Of a DNA stretch of 64,000 bases, positions 37,332 through 49,003 are shown piece by piece. The notes under the pieces are model-generated. The model searched no databases and was not told where the DNA came from. It saw nothing but the letters and a program-made list of their open reading frames with translations. A program made the position numbers and the translations under genes. The stretch comes from Chenopodium formosanum (lineage: Eukaryota > Streptophyta > Magnoliopsida > Caryophyllales > Amaranthaceae), in assembly GCA_024500155.1 (NCBI GenBank), contig CM044863.1, forward strand, positions 7,495,501 through 7,559,500. Reading direction: 5' to 3'. Positions within the stretch are counted from its first letter, which is position 1. Each line of letters opens with the position of its first letter.

Positions 37332-38775
37332 TGTAAGTACGCGGGGTTGCGGTGATAATTATATAGAGGTCGATTTAATTAATTGAAGCTCGTTCCGTTC
37401 ACAAAAAAAAAAAAAAAAGCAAGTACATGGGGTCGTGGTGATAATAGAGTTGTAAATAAGCCGAGAATTAATACAAAAAATTCTAATATTACAGTTGATT
37501 AAAATTCAATTATGTTTTAAACATATGAAAAATGCGCCAAGTTTGTACAGTTTTTGAAGCTAGTAAATAAGATTAAATATGAGCATAAATATATTCATCC
37601 ATATAATTAATTAATTAACTTTATGAACAATTTGTTTATTAACTTTTTAGATCAATAAAGTCATTTATAAGATAAGCTCGAAGTGTGTGTAATAAAAGTT
37701 TTAACTTATTTTGAGCTTTTTATGCGTCAAGGAATAACAACACAATTTTGATAAACTCATCTCCATTAAAAAATAAGCAGTTTACAAACACTTATAAAAT
37801 CTCCTAATAAGCTCGTGATCAGACCCGCTTAAGTTAAATGAATTGCACGAACATAAACTTGGGTTTTGGAAATGGTGTCAATTTTGTCAGTATGTAGAAT
37901 TGAGCCTAACCCACTCATGGATGTGGGTGCAAAAATGCAATCTGGCAGTCGAAAGTTCTATTTACAAAATTGTCAACTTTTTTTTAATATTGTATTATAT
38001 AATAGAGTACGTGTTAAATTTATCATGGATTTTAACCATTTTCTTAAAATTTTAGATGGGTTGATCCTCAGCTCTAAAATAATTACTAGAGTCAGCGTGG
38101 AAAAAAGTCACAATACAGATCTTATTTCACCCATTATTTTATGTGGATTTTATTTCGCATTGGTATGAGAAAACTAAAGTTCGTTGCATCCGTTTTTTAG
38201 CCCAATAAACTTTTTATTTTATTTTATTTATTTATTTATTTTTAACAAAGGTTTAAATAAACAATAAATTTATTTATTTATTTATTTTTTTTTTTTTTTT
38301 GGTTTTGTACTTGATGTTTATTGGATGCAATATATGCACTGTAAATACGCATCTACCATCCAATTATTATTGCATATTCCGTATATCACAACATCTCTTG
38401 TAGTTGGAAGAATCAACTTACTAATTATTCACGATGATTTGATAAAATTTGGTATATTATTATGCTACTCATAACTTCATAAGTTATAGATGCCAGATGG
38501 GTCGTAACTCGTAATAACAACTTCGAAATCATATTGTCCTTCAATTATTGATCATATGGGAGCAAGTCTCTCTCTTTATTTATTTATTTACCTTTAGATA
38601 ACGACTTGGGAGCAAGTCTTGGTCGTCGTTAGTAGACAAGTTGCTTCCCTTTCTTAAGGAGTTAAGGGTTGGTAGAATTTTCACTAATTAATTTTACAAG
38701 CTAAAAGCACATACATGCTCATTTTCTTAGTTTCATAATATCTTACCTATTTTGACTTTTTACTGTGCTTATGTG
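36921..38775. repeat. AP3 3' flank block, duplicated at 46530-48660 and 58120-60500
   Basis: TATATATGGAGTATG, AAAGTTATTATACCATTT, GACTTTAGATTGAAGTAATG, AACTTGGGTTTTGGAAATG and GGGAGCAAGTCT appear here and, in the same order, at 46530-48510. Part of the same order also follows AP4. It is non-coding. Confidence 0.75.
37214..37445. repeat. Three tandem units, each ending in poly(A)
   Basis: GTAATG(C/T)AAGTACG...GGTCGATTTAATT...GAAGCTC(A/G)TTCC is present at 37217-37289 and 37328-37402, each followed by an A tract (about 38 and 16). A third partial unit (GCAAGTACATGGGGTCGTGG) starts at about 37419. Confidence 0.75.
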
Positions 38776-40065
38776 TAGAGCTGTGAATTCGGGTAAGCGG
38801 GTCGGGTAAGTGTAGGTCAGGTCAACTCGAATCGAGTCAATTCGGGTTAATGTCATAACCTATACGGGTCGGGTTCGGATTAGGTCATACTTGAGCCGGG
38901 TCACGTCGAGTCATACATCTTATCGAGTTTGGGTCGGGTTTAGGTTTAATTAATAACAGGTTGGGTTACATTCGGGTTGGGTGAATAATAGGTCGGGTTT
39001 TCACGGGTTAGGTTGATTCTCGGGTTCGAGTCGGGTTCAGTTCAAGTCAATAATTTGCAGGTTATAATTAGGTTGGGTCATTCTCGAGTATGAGTTGGGA
39101 TCGGGTCAAGTCAATAATTTGTGGGTTATAATCAGGTCGGGTCAGGGTTATTCTCGGGTTCGGTTCAAGTCAATAATTTGTGGGTTACAATCAGGTCGGG
39201 TTATTTCTAAGTTGGTTCATGTTCGGGTTCAAGTCCGGTTTGGTTGAAGTCAATAATTTACGGGTTATAATAAGGTCGGGTCATTTCCAAGCCGGGTCAT
39301 GATCGGGTTCAAGTCTCAAATATTGGGTTAATCTGGGTTTCGGGTTGATTTCAAGTTGTATCATATCGGGTTCGGGTACATTTTTTGGGTCGTTTGTTAA
39401 TAACTCATGTAATGACGTTCATGTTTAATCATTATTCATTTATTGTCAGAAAAAATAATTTCAGATAAGTTTAAATTCGAGCTAATAAGTTCTAATAAGT
39501 TTAGATAAAATCTACCTAAAAAGTTCATATTAATTCTAGTAAGATAGGTTTAGTTTAATTTAGATTTTTAGAAGATAAGTTCAAATCCTATTCTAATCTA
39601 TTCATATTGATTCCACTCATTTAGATAACAATTTCGATCAAATAAGTTTATAATCGAGATGACATGTTCAAATAAGTTTAGATAAGTTGCTTTAAGTTCA
39701 TATAAATTCGACTAAAATAGGTTTAGTTTAGATAAGTTAAAATATAATAACATTTTTTCTAAACTTATTTTATTTGAAATTATCTAAACTTGTTTATTTT
39801 TTATAAGTTCATATCCGAGTTCACTTTTTTTTAATGGCAAATTTTTTTTTTTTTTTTGAAACATTTGAATGACATTATTTAAAACGTTTCAATAAGATTA
39901 AATAGGCAAATGAATAATAAAATTAGAAAAATTAAAGACTATAGAAGCCTTTTAACAGCTCTAATTCGGATCACCATTGTCTCGAGTCCAAACAAGTCAA
40001 GTCATGATCGGGTTCAGGTAAATTCTTCGGGTCAAATTATCATCGGGTCATTGTAATATATTCAT
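38776..40065. repeat. Degenerate TCGGGT-rich repeat, probably part of a DNA transposon
   Basis: Between 38790 and 39385 the sequence is a dense, irregular array of TCGGGT/GGGTCGGGT and of the longer unit CAATAATTTG(C/T)GGGTTATAAT. TAGAGCTGTGAATTCGGGT (38776) and CAGCTCTAATTCGG (39957) are an imperfect inverted pair, recalling the hAT MITEs elsewhere in the window. No target duplication was found and TCGGGT motifs continue beyond 39963, so the borders are uncertain. The middle is AT-rich with GATAAGTT repeats. Confidence 0.5.
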
Positions 40066-40279
40066 GCACGCATTCAAGCATTATCACGTTCAATTCAACC
40101 ATTATCCGAATTTTTTATTTTTTTTTGAAATTATAATTTTTTTTATATAAAATATAAGATAAAACAAACAAGTTGAAGTGTCAAATAGTATTCGTAAACC
40201 GTAATTGACTACATTTAGAATGCGCATGTACATACAAAGTAGTATTCCGTAGTATTTGCAAACCGTAATTGCTTAATTG

Positions 40280-40647
40280 AAAGGACATTTTGTGAAAAAT
40301 TACCTTATAAAACACTTTTTTTTTGCGAGAAATTACCCAATCAAAAAATTGTTGTAAGAAACTACCTTATAAAAGGGTAAATTAGAGTGCTTAGAACTAC
40401 CTTATAAGAAACTACCACTGTTGACTTTTATTTTTCGGTGTTGACCACATCACGTGCCAATCACGTAGTATTGGCATGTGACATGGTCAACGCCGGAAAA
40501 TAAAAGTCAACTATGACTTTTTGACCAAGGGTAATCTCTTACAACATTTACTCTTTTATAATGTAGTTTCTTACAACATTTTTTTTTATTAGCTAGTTTC
40601 TTGCAAAAAAAGTGTTTTATAAAGTAGTTTTTCACAAAATGTCCTTC
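40280..40647. mobile_element. MITE with about 55-bp TIRs upstream of the ankyrin gene
   Basis: The left arm begins AAGGACATTTTGTGAAAAA and the right arm ends with its exact complement TTTTTCACAAAATGTCCTT. Similarity continues inward (ACTACCTTATAAAACACTTT type sequence). The interior has a second inverted pair (GTTGACTTTTATTTTCGG / CCGGAAAATAAAAGTCAAC). It ends 111 bases before the TATA box at 40758. No clear target duplication was found, so the superfamily is open. Confidence 0.75.
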
Positions 40648-40757
40648 TATATAATATATGAACAGTGTAGTCCATAGAAAACAAATTACAGTATTACGTA
40701 TTTAATTATGGTTTTTAGAGAGGAAGAGGGAAAAGAGAGAAAAAAAAGGGAGGCGGC

Positions 40758-40765
40758 TATAAAAG
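40758..40765 (+). promoter_or_regulatory. TATA box of the ankyrin gene
   Basis: TATAAAAG in CGGCTATAAAAGGCTC, 279 bases before the start codon; a long 5' leader would follow. Confidence 0.55.
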
Positions 40766-42061
40766 GCTCGAAACAACACTTGCAAATTTGACTTGTACGT
40801 CAATACTAGCAGCCTTGCTATATTACAAATTCATAATACAGTACAGTGGAGTAAGTTCCAAGAAAAATATGAGAAGTAATATGAAATATGTCTACGTTCA
40901 TTGATCTTACATTCTTAATTTCTTAACCATAAAGTTTATATAAGAGATCGAATAAACAAGTAGTGCACAATTCCAAGCAAACTTTATTTCATTGCATGAA
41001 TTGAGTTTTAAATCCTTCCTATAAACCAAACAAAATATGGAAGCAAAAACAGAAAGAAGTCAGTTTCATGCTACAGCAAAGCTATATGCTGCAGCACTCA
41101 AGGGAGATGTACCTTCGCTGCTCAACTTGCTCGAAGAAGATCCCCTTGTCCTTGATCGATGCATTATCGAAAAATCGGGAAGCTATATGCAGTCGCCGTT
41201 ACATATTGCGGCTAATTTAGGGCATGTAAACTTTACTAAGAAGATAATAGAAAAAAAACCCGGACCTAGTAGAGATGGTTGATCAATTAAAAAGATCAAT
41301 AGGGACATGTGCTTTGTACATGACCGAGATGGAAAGACGCCTGTTCATGTAGCTGCCATAAATGGTCAAATTGAAGTGCTTAGAACTCTTCTCAAGTCCG
41401 AGCCACAAGCTGCTTGGGAGCGAACTATTGGTGGTGAAACTGTTTTACATTTGTGTGTGAAACACAAACAACCAAAGGCTTTGAGGTTTTTGGTAAAAAC
41501 GTTTCATGATGGTGAGTTGCTGAATTTCAATGATTCCATTGGCAATACCGTCTTGCATCTAGCTGTGGCTGCCAAACATTCGGAGGTAATATTATTACTT
41601 CAATGAACCGTTATTTTAATAGTGTCTATCTCTGTCTTTTTAATTTTCTTATCCCCCAAAAAAAAAAAAAATGTTACTACTTATTAACACCTATTATTAT
41701 GCCACCATACTAAAATTGCATTTTCTAGCTCCAATATTCAATTTAGTAGCTAAATAGAGATTTGTTTTAAAACTACAAGTAAGTGTATAGCTATAATCAT
41801 TGCTTGCCATGCTATCAGATGTATGTCATTCCTCTATATTTTTTCTATTACTTGCTCCACTCTCTTTTTGAGGCTGTATTTTATTACTTGATTCATTTTC
41901 ATTTTTGGAAATTTTTATATTATTTTACTATTTTCCTCTCCATTATTAGTAAGTCTAAAGCTATAATCATATCATATTTTAATATTCCCTCAAAAAAAAA
42001 AAAAATCATATTTTAATATATTTAATATTCTCTCCCCTTCCCACTTATACTCACATTAAAT

Positions 42062-42450
42062 CTAACTCCATCCGTTTTTAAATACTTGCTCCACTTTTTA
42101 TTTCCGGCCGTTTTTAAATACTTGCTCCATTTTCTTATTTGGAAAGTTTTTACAATATTTAATTAATTTCACTCACTTAGTGGACCCAACATAAATCATA
42201 TTTTATTAATTTCACATTCTCTCTCTTTTAATTCTCTCCATTACTTTTGCTTTTTACAACTTTTTTTATTCTTCCACCAACCCCACTACCTCCATATTTT
42301 TTTACTTTCTCCAATTTTCCTAAAACTCCGCGCATGGTCGGAGAAATGAAGCAAGTATTTAAAAACGAAGGGAGTATTATTTTTTACTATTCATCCTAAA
42401 AACTCCGCTCATACAGAAATAAAGTAAGTAATTAAATACGAAGGGAGTGA
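42062..42450. mobile_element. Nested Stowaway-like MITEs in the ankyrin-gene intron
   Basis: AACTCCATCCGTTTTTAAATACTTGCTCC at the left has inverted matches AAGTATTTAAAAACGAAGGGAGTA (to 42376) and a second AAATACGAAGGGAGTGA (to about 42448). The same family occurs, reversed, at 50890-51196. Confidence 0.6.
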
Positions 42451-42537
42451 ATAATAATTAATTTTAGATTAATTTTGGACTTTGGATTAACTACACCTAG
42501 AGGATCTAGATAATATGGGCTAAACTTTTTATGAACT

Positions 42538-42865
42538 ACTCCCTCTGTCCTATAATATTTGGGACGTTGGGGCAAACACCTTTTTTTTTCCTTTTTTTTT
42601 TTGAAAGTGGGGTGGACACATAGTTTAAGTAAACTACAATGCAAGTGGGTCTATTTAAAACATTTATTTATTGTATAAAGATTCTTTTTTGTATTTTTAT
42701 ATTACAAATAAAAGAACAAGTGGGGTAGGTGAAAAGAGAGAAAATGTGAAAAAAATATTATTTATTTATTTATTATTGGACACGTTCTATATTTAATAAC
42801 GTGTCAAGTATTGTAGGACGGATAAAAATATAAACTGTGTCAAGTATTTTGAGACGAAGGGAGTA
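42538..42865. mobile_element. Stowaway-like MITE in the ankyrin-gene intron
   Basis: The left end TACTCCCTCTGTCCTATAAT and right end TTTTGAGACGAAGGGAGTA are inverted with TA borders. A second inner inverted pair (ATATTTGGGACG / AGTATTGTAGGACG) suggests internal duplication. 328 bp, AT-rich, non-coding. Confidence 0.7.
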
Positions 42866-44491
42866 ACATATTGGGGCTGAACCAATCAATAACATAATAC
42901 TAAAACAAACACCGGGAATGATAAATGTCATTTCCTGATGTCGTTTTTTCCCTCCAAAAACTATTTTCCAAAAATAAAAATATTCTAACTTGATTTTTCT
43001 TTTTATATTTTTTTTATTGACAACTTATTTAAGACAATAAAATTATATATATTTAATTAATATATTATAATAGAAATAAAAAATTCTTATTACTAATAAT
43101 AATATTATTTGCTTAAAATGATTTTTTTTTCTATATATTCTAATCTGGAAATATTTTGTTCTTTTATTTTATACTACGCAATAATATTTTCCTACATATA
43201 ACTTTGTGACGAATGTACAATTATTTTTATTAGTCGTGCATGTAATAGTGTAATACTCCACTTTTTCTTTAGTATGATATGAAGTATAATTTAATTTTTA
43301 TTTTAGTAATTACAAATTTTTTCATCTTAATTTGGAATTTGATAATTTTGTATAATCAAATATAGCGTTAAACTAAAATTACCGTGCATGGCATGGGATC
43401 TAATTTAGTATTGGTCTAAAATAAAGTATTAATTCATCCATTCTAGATAATACATTCTAGATTTCTAATAAATATTGCAATATATAAGTATTGACTTTTA
43501 CATTATTCACATTATTCCCTATAACTGATTTATATGTAATAATTGTAATAATCATTTAAGATCTTATTGAAATTATCTCGAATTATTATTTTATTACAAT
43601 AGCTAGATAAAAGTGAGCCGCCACATATACGTTATCTAAATTTAATTTTTCAGAAGGATTTGCTACAATATTGGAACCGTTTATTTTTAAAAAACTTACA
43701 ATTTTATACTTGTATTCGTTAATATGCAGATGGTAGAATTAATAATAGCACATCCAAAGATTAAAAAGAACGCGATTAACAAAAATGGATTGACAGCCGT
43801 GGACACTCATAAGCAAAGTCGAAAGGATGGTATACAAGATGAAAGGATATGGCAACACCTTGATGATGCCAAGGCGTTACCTGCAAAGGAAGCACTAAAA
43901 TCGAAAAAAGACCGTGCTTGGTTCGAGGACCAGCGCACATCTCTAGTGGTGGTAGCAACCTTGATCGCAACCATGGCTTTCCAAGTCGGAATTAATCCCC
44001 CAGGAGGCGTTTGGCAGGATACGGAAGAAGATACAAAAGATTTAGGAATAGATAAGAACCATCTAGCAGGTAAATCTGTATGGTCATATGGTGATAAATT
44101 TAGATACGATAATGTACTAGTTAGTAACACCACTGGACTAATATCATCCTTAAGTGTCATCCTTCTCCTTATAACCGGCCTTCCGTGCAAGCGATATTTA
44201 TTATCGATTTTGAGGATAACTCTATCGATTTCTGTCACGGCAACAACAGTGACATACATATACTCGGTATCCAGTCTAACTCATCAAGGACGCAGAATTT
44301 GGGATGCATTAGTGATCTCTCTCCTAGCTTGGATTGGGTTAATGGCAACTATTGTCGTGGGACATTTTGTGCGATTCATATGGAAGCTTATTAGTTGGCG
44401 AATGAGGCGATCAATAATAAAAACTTTCAAGATATGTTATCCATGGTCAAAAAATACAACAAATGTATCAAATTCGATCAACGACGTATGA

Positions 44492-44852
44492 TATATAGTC
44501 TCAACAATCAACACAAGGTGGCGTGCGTCGTGTTCAATAATAATGTACTACTTTGGTTAATTAGATTTCACTAAGCATCATTTTATTTATGTAACATCTT
44601 CATTGTTAGCTTGTTTGTCAAAGTTTGTTACTTCACATTATTTTAAGTGTAATGTAAAGGCAAACATTAGTTATAATTTGCCCTTTCTTTATTCATAATG
44701 ATGGCGCTCTTATCTACTACGGAGTACAACGTTACTTAAGCTCTCGTTCTAGCAAGAATATCTTTCTTATGTATTCCTCCATTTTTGTAGGAGATGGATT
44801 TACTTTGACCATGTCGTCTCGTAAATATTTTAGCACCATGTTATATTGTTAT
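44492..44852. other. 3' flank of the ankyrin gene
   Basis: Probable 3' UTR followed by intergenic sequence. No other gene was seen. Confidence 0.4.
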
Positions 44853-44904
44853 GTTAGATTCAGTGGCGGACCCAGCCTTGGTCCTGCTGGGTCACGTGAC
44901 CTAG

Positions 44905-44950
<46 letters not shown>

Positions 44951-45733
44951 TTTTTTTTAAAAAAAATGGCACCCATTTGAAAATAAGATATAATGATTAT
45001 TTTTGGTTGTATATTAACAATATAAACTTGTAGCATAGTGGTGGAAGGGATTGAGACAAAGCCCAATAAGCAAAGGGCCCAGTCACATAGGTCTTGGGTT
45101 CGAGCATTGGTACATGCAGTTTTTGTATTCCTTATATCTTTTTGTTTTGTTTGTTTTTTTTTTTTTTTTTTTCTCCTTCCTATGGTTATGTGATTTATTG
45201 AATTTCATGTTATCATTTGAAATTTTTCCTTCTTTTTTCATTTAATTCATTGTAGCAGCATTAGCTAGTAATATAATTTTTTTTTTTGGTTTTCCTTTTG
45301 AAATGATTATGAACTTATGAGTTATGACTACTTGATTATCATGTGATTAATTTAATTATCCTTCGATATTGTTATGTTTGTGTTGTTAAGACATTACATT
45401 ATTAGCTAGTAATAGAATTATTTTTTTGGTTTTCCTTTTGAAATGATCATGAACTTATTTGATTATCATGTGATTAATTTAATTATCCTTCAATGTTGTT
45501 ATGTTTTGTGTTGTTAAGACATTACATTAAGTGGTTTTTCTAATTTGTGTTGTTTATATTATGTTTGTGTAATTAAATTGGGTATTTTTTTTTTTTATTT
45601 TTGTAAAACCGATATTAACTTAGGTATAGAATAGACAAGTTGCAAAAAGATTGAATTAATCTATTTTTTGACAATATTGGATTTTGTAGTTAAATTGAAA
45701 TTGTGACTTAATTTTCATAAAAAATATATGATA

Positions 45734-45828
45734 TACTACCTCCGTTCCAATTTACTCGCAACAAAGGGGTATTATTTATGAGACATAAAATATTCCTTTG
45801 TTGCGAGTAAATTGGACCGGAGGTAGTA
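45734..45828. mobile_element. Stowaway-like MITE, copy 1
   Basis: TACTACCTCCGTTCCAATTT...AAATTGGACCGGAGGTAGTA: inverted ends extend inward through TACTCGCAACAAAGG, with one mismatch noted near the tip, in 95 bp. The whole element is a hairpin. Confidence 0.85.
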
Positions 45829-46086
45829 ACAAGTTTCTTTAGCCCCAATATGCATCCTCCTCCTTCACAAAATCATCCTCTATCACAAAATCATCCACCT
45901 CCGGTATGCGGTCGATGGGTGATGATCGATAGGTGACAGTGACCCAGCACCTTAAAAATCCTGGATCCGCCACTGGGTATAGAATAGACAAGTTGCAAAA
46001 AGATTGAATTAATCTATTTTTTGACAATATTGGATTTTGTAGTTAAATTGAAATTGTGACTTAATTTTCATAAAAAATATATGATA

Positions 46087-46181
46087 TACTACCTCCGTTC
46101 CAATTTACTCGCAACAAAGGGGTATTATTTATGAGACATAAAATATTCCTTTGTTGCGAGTAAATTGGACCGGAGGTAGTA
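46087..46181. mobile_element. Stowaway-like MITE, copy 2
   Basis: The same 95-bp element exactly 353 bases downstream, carried by the tandem duplication and not by an independent insertion. Confidence 0.85.
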
Positions 46182-47515
46182 ACAAGTTTCTTTAGCCCCA
46201 ATATGCATCCTCCTCCTTCACAAAATCATCCTCTATCACAAAATCATCCACCTCCGGTATGCGGTCGATGGGTGATGATCGATAGGTGACAGTGACCCAG
46301 CACCTTAAAAATCCTGGATCCGCCACTGGTTAGATTAATCTTTCTGATAACATGAATAATGAAATTTATTTGAGCATATAATAAAAGCTTTATTCCTTCC
46401 ATCCACTAATATTAATTATTGGTGTATTTCTTCTTTTTTATGATATCCATAACCATGTGCACCTTATACGTGGATGTACATAAAAAAATTTCAACACAAA
46501 TAAACCATCCCATAAATATCTGAAAGTACAGTTGCCTTATATATATGGAGTACGTTTTAGGAAAGTTATTATACCATTTGGAAATAAAGTTCCGTTTTTT
46601 CTAGAAAGACTTTAGATTGAAGTAATGCAAGTATGTGGTGTCGTGGTGATAATTATTTAGAGGTGTAAACAAGCCGAGATCGAATAAAAAAAAATCGAAT
46701 AATAAAGTTGACTAAAATTCAATAATGTTTTGAGCATATGAAAAATGTGTCGAGCTTGTACAGTTTTTGAAGCTAGTAATAAATGAGATTAAACATGAGG
46801 ATAAATATATTCATTCATATAATTAATTAATTAACTGCATGAACAACTTGTTTATAAACTTTCTAGATCAAATCATGTCGTTTCTAAGATAAGCTCTAAA
46901 GGTATGTTCTCTTCAGTTTAATTTAAGTTCAATTTAGTTCAATTAAGCTCCGATCAGTTTAGTTTAGTTCTGTTCAGTTCCTAATTTCCTTCTCCCATAA
47001 ACAATTTATTTCAGTTCAGTTCAGCTCCAATCAATTTAGTTCAGTTCACTTCAGCACAGTTTAGTTCAATTAAGTAAATCTGAACAGGCCCTAAGTGTGT
47101 TTAATAACAATTTGACTTATTTTGAGATTTTTATGTGTCAAGGAACAACACAATTTTTTTTGTAAAAAAAGATTTATTATTTATAAACTCATCTCCGTTA
47201 AAAAACGAGCAGTTTATTACAAACACTTATAAAACCTCCTAAGCTCATGATCAGACTCTCTTATGTTAATGAATTGCACCAACGTAAACTTGGGTTTTGG
47301 AAATGATGTCAATTTTGTTAGTGTGTAGAATTGAGCTTAAACCACTCATGGTCATGGAGGTGGGTGCAAAAATTGTAAATTAAAAAAACAAAACAAAAAT
47401 GTACTATATGATAAGAGTACTTGTATACATGAATCATAAATTTTAACAATTAGCTTAATATTTTAGATGAGTTAGTGCTTTAGAGCCAACGAGAAAAAAA
47501 GTCACGGTATAAATC

Positions 47516-47747
47516 TGACAAATTAATAGAGAAGAGTGAATAGAATGGCTTTTGTATTGCTTCTTTATTATTCATCAATAGGTTGAGTATTTATACAAAA
47601 CCTAACCTCATAAGATAGAAAACAATATTCCTAAAAGATATACTTAAATAATATCTTAACATATAATAAACCTAAATATATTATTCTCCTAATAAGATCA
47701 ATACGGAAAATATATCACACATATATTTTCCGATATTATCTCTAACA
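47516..47747 (-). mobile_element. Copia-type LTR of a truncated element
   Basis: Begins TGACAAATT and ends CTCTAACA. It is followed on the + strand by CCCTCCCGCAATCG, the complement of a purine tract, as at the 3' end of a minus-strand copia element. Comparison with the paralogous site near 38115 shows that 47516 to about 48108 is an insertion. There is only one LTR, so the element is truncated. Confidence 0.6.
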
Positions 47748-47964
47748 CCCTCCCGCAATCGTAACGGCAGTAACACGAACGTTGCGATTGGAAATTCTTC
47801 AAATTGTTGAAGCCGAGATGCACACTCTTGTGATGTCGCCTTCAAATTTTGTTTTTTTTTTTTTTTAATGATGAGAACGTTCATCTTTTTGAACTCATCT
47901 GTCATCAATCAAACAGGAACGTCATTCTTTTCGAACCTGCAAATATAACAATTTGTGGTTTTTC

Positions 47965-48110
47965 CAGAGCAAAACCGAGCTCCAATCAAATATTTAGTTT
48001 ATCAGAGTAAACCACACTCAAATTTCTTATTGGTCTTTCAGAGTAAACCACACTCAAATTTCTTTTGGGTCTTTCAGAGTAAACCACACTCAAATTTCTT
48101 TTGGGTCTCA
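47965..48110. repeat. 36-bp tandem repeat, three clear units plus one diverged
   Basis: CAGAGTAAACCACACTCAAA starts at 48003, 48039 and 48075, with units ending TTGG(G)TCTTT. A diverged unit starts at about 47965. It lies within the inserted copia-type fragment. Confidence 0.85.
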
Positions 48111-48664
48111 TTTCACCCCTCAATTCATGTGGATTTTATTTTGTGTTGGTATATGAGTAGACTAAAGTTTCATTATTCATTTTTTTGATTTTATAGTTGA
48201 TGTTTATTGGAATATCGGATGCAATATATCCACCTTCCAATAACTATTGCATATTCCGTATATCACAACATTTCTTGTAGTTGGAAGAATCAGCTTACTA
48301 ATTATTCACGATGATTTGATAAAGTTTGGTATTATGTTAAGTTATAGATGGATCTTAAACTCTTAACAACTTCTAAATCATATTGTCCTTCGATTATTGA
48401 TCATATGGGATCAAGTCTCTCTCTTTATTTATTTATTTATCTAATATGATCAAGTCTCTCTCTTTATTTATTTATTTATCTTTTGATAACGACTTGGGAG
48501 CAAGTCTAGCTTGGTCGTCGTTAGTAGACAAGTTGCTTCCCTTTCTTAAGGGTATGGTAGAATGTCCACTAATTTTACAAGCTAAAAGCACATACATGCT
48601 CATTTTCTTTGTTTCATAATATCTTAACCATTTTGACATTTCACTCTACCTGTGTGTTTATGAA

Positions 48665-48912
48665 TAGGGATGTCAGTGGGGCGGGTCAAATAGGATACCC
48701 GCCCCACTGGGACGGGGATGGGTCCTGGTTTGGCGGGTGGTGGGGCGGGGATGGGGATAAAAACCATCCCGCCATAGTTGATGGGGCGGGGGTGGATTTT
48801 AGGTTGTACCCGACCCACCCCCACTTCATACCCGCCCTGCCCACCCGCCCTACTTTGTACCCGCCCCATCCCCACTTCATACCCACTTGCCCAACTTCGT
48901 ATCCGTCCCAAA

Positions 48913-49003
<91 letters not shown>

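Larger units (their letters stand above)
41037..44491 (+). pseudogene. Ankyrin-repeat PGG-domain membrane protein, nonsense-broken
   Basis: Two exons, 41037-41585 and 43730-44491 (GT-AG, phase 0; HSE joins MVELIIAHP). The N-terminal half has ankyrin repeats (SPLHIAANLGHVNFTKKII; TPVHVAAINGQIEVLRTLL; TVLHLCVKHKQPKALRFLV; TVLHLAVAAKHSE). Exon 2 has the PGG domain (RTSLVVVATLIATMAFQ, NPPGGVWQD) and about four membrane segments, as in the plant ACD6/ITN1/BDA1-like family tied to defence and stress. An in-frame TGA lies at 41280-41282, with coding homology resuming in the same frame right after it (KKINRD, HDRDGKTPVHVAA). The spacing suggests loss of part of one repeat there too. Without readthrough only 81 residues are made. 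It could alternatively be a sequence error or a truncated functional form. Confidence 0.75.
44861..46328. mobile_element. hAT-like element with duplicated right end
   Basis: The left end is CAGTGGCGGACCCAG; the right end, reversed, reads CAGTGGCGGATCCAG. It is flanked by an exact 8-bp direct repeat GTTAGATT (44853-44860 and 46329-46336), the hAT signature. No transposase is present. An A tract of about 39 lies at 44909-44947. The last 353 bases occur twice in tandem (45623-45975 and 45976-46328), each copy ending in the terminal repeat. Confidence 0.85.
45623..46328. repeat. 353-bp tandem duplication at the hAT end
   Basis: Unit 1 (45623-45975) and unit 2 (45976-46328) start GGTATAGAATAGACAAG and end GATCCGCCACTG. 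I saw no difference between them by eye, so the duplication is recent or gene-converted. Each unit includes one complete Stowaway-like MITE. Confidence 0.9.
46530..48660. repeat. Orphan copy of the AP3 3' flank
   Basis: Collinear with 37100-38775 (shared strings listed under the AP3 flank), but no protease lies in front of it; the hAT element ends about 200 bases upstream. Relative to 38110 it has an extra insertion of about 590 bases (47516-48108). About 46905-47090 contains a low-complexity TTCAGTT(C/T)AGTT array. No gene was found. Confidence 0.75.

Noticed and set aside
38776..39400. Telomere-like or satellite array of TCGGGT
   Set aside because: Motif spacing is irregular and the unit differs from plant telomere repeat TTTAGGG; better seen as subterminal transposon sequence.
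47995..48110. CRISPR-like array
   Set aside because: Units are head-to-tail 36-bp repeats with no unique spacers, in a plant genome; a simple tandem repeat.
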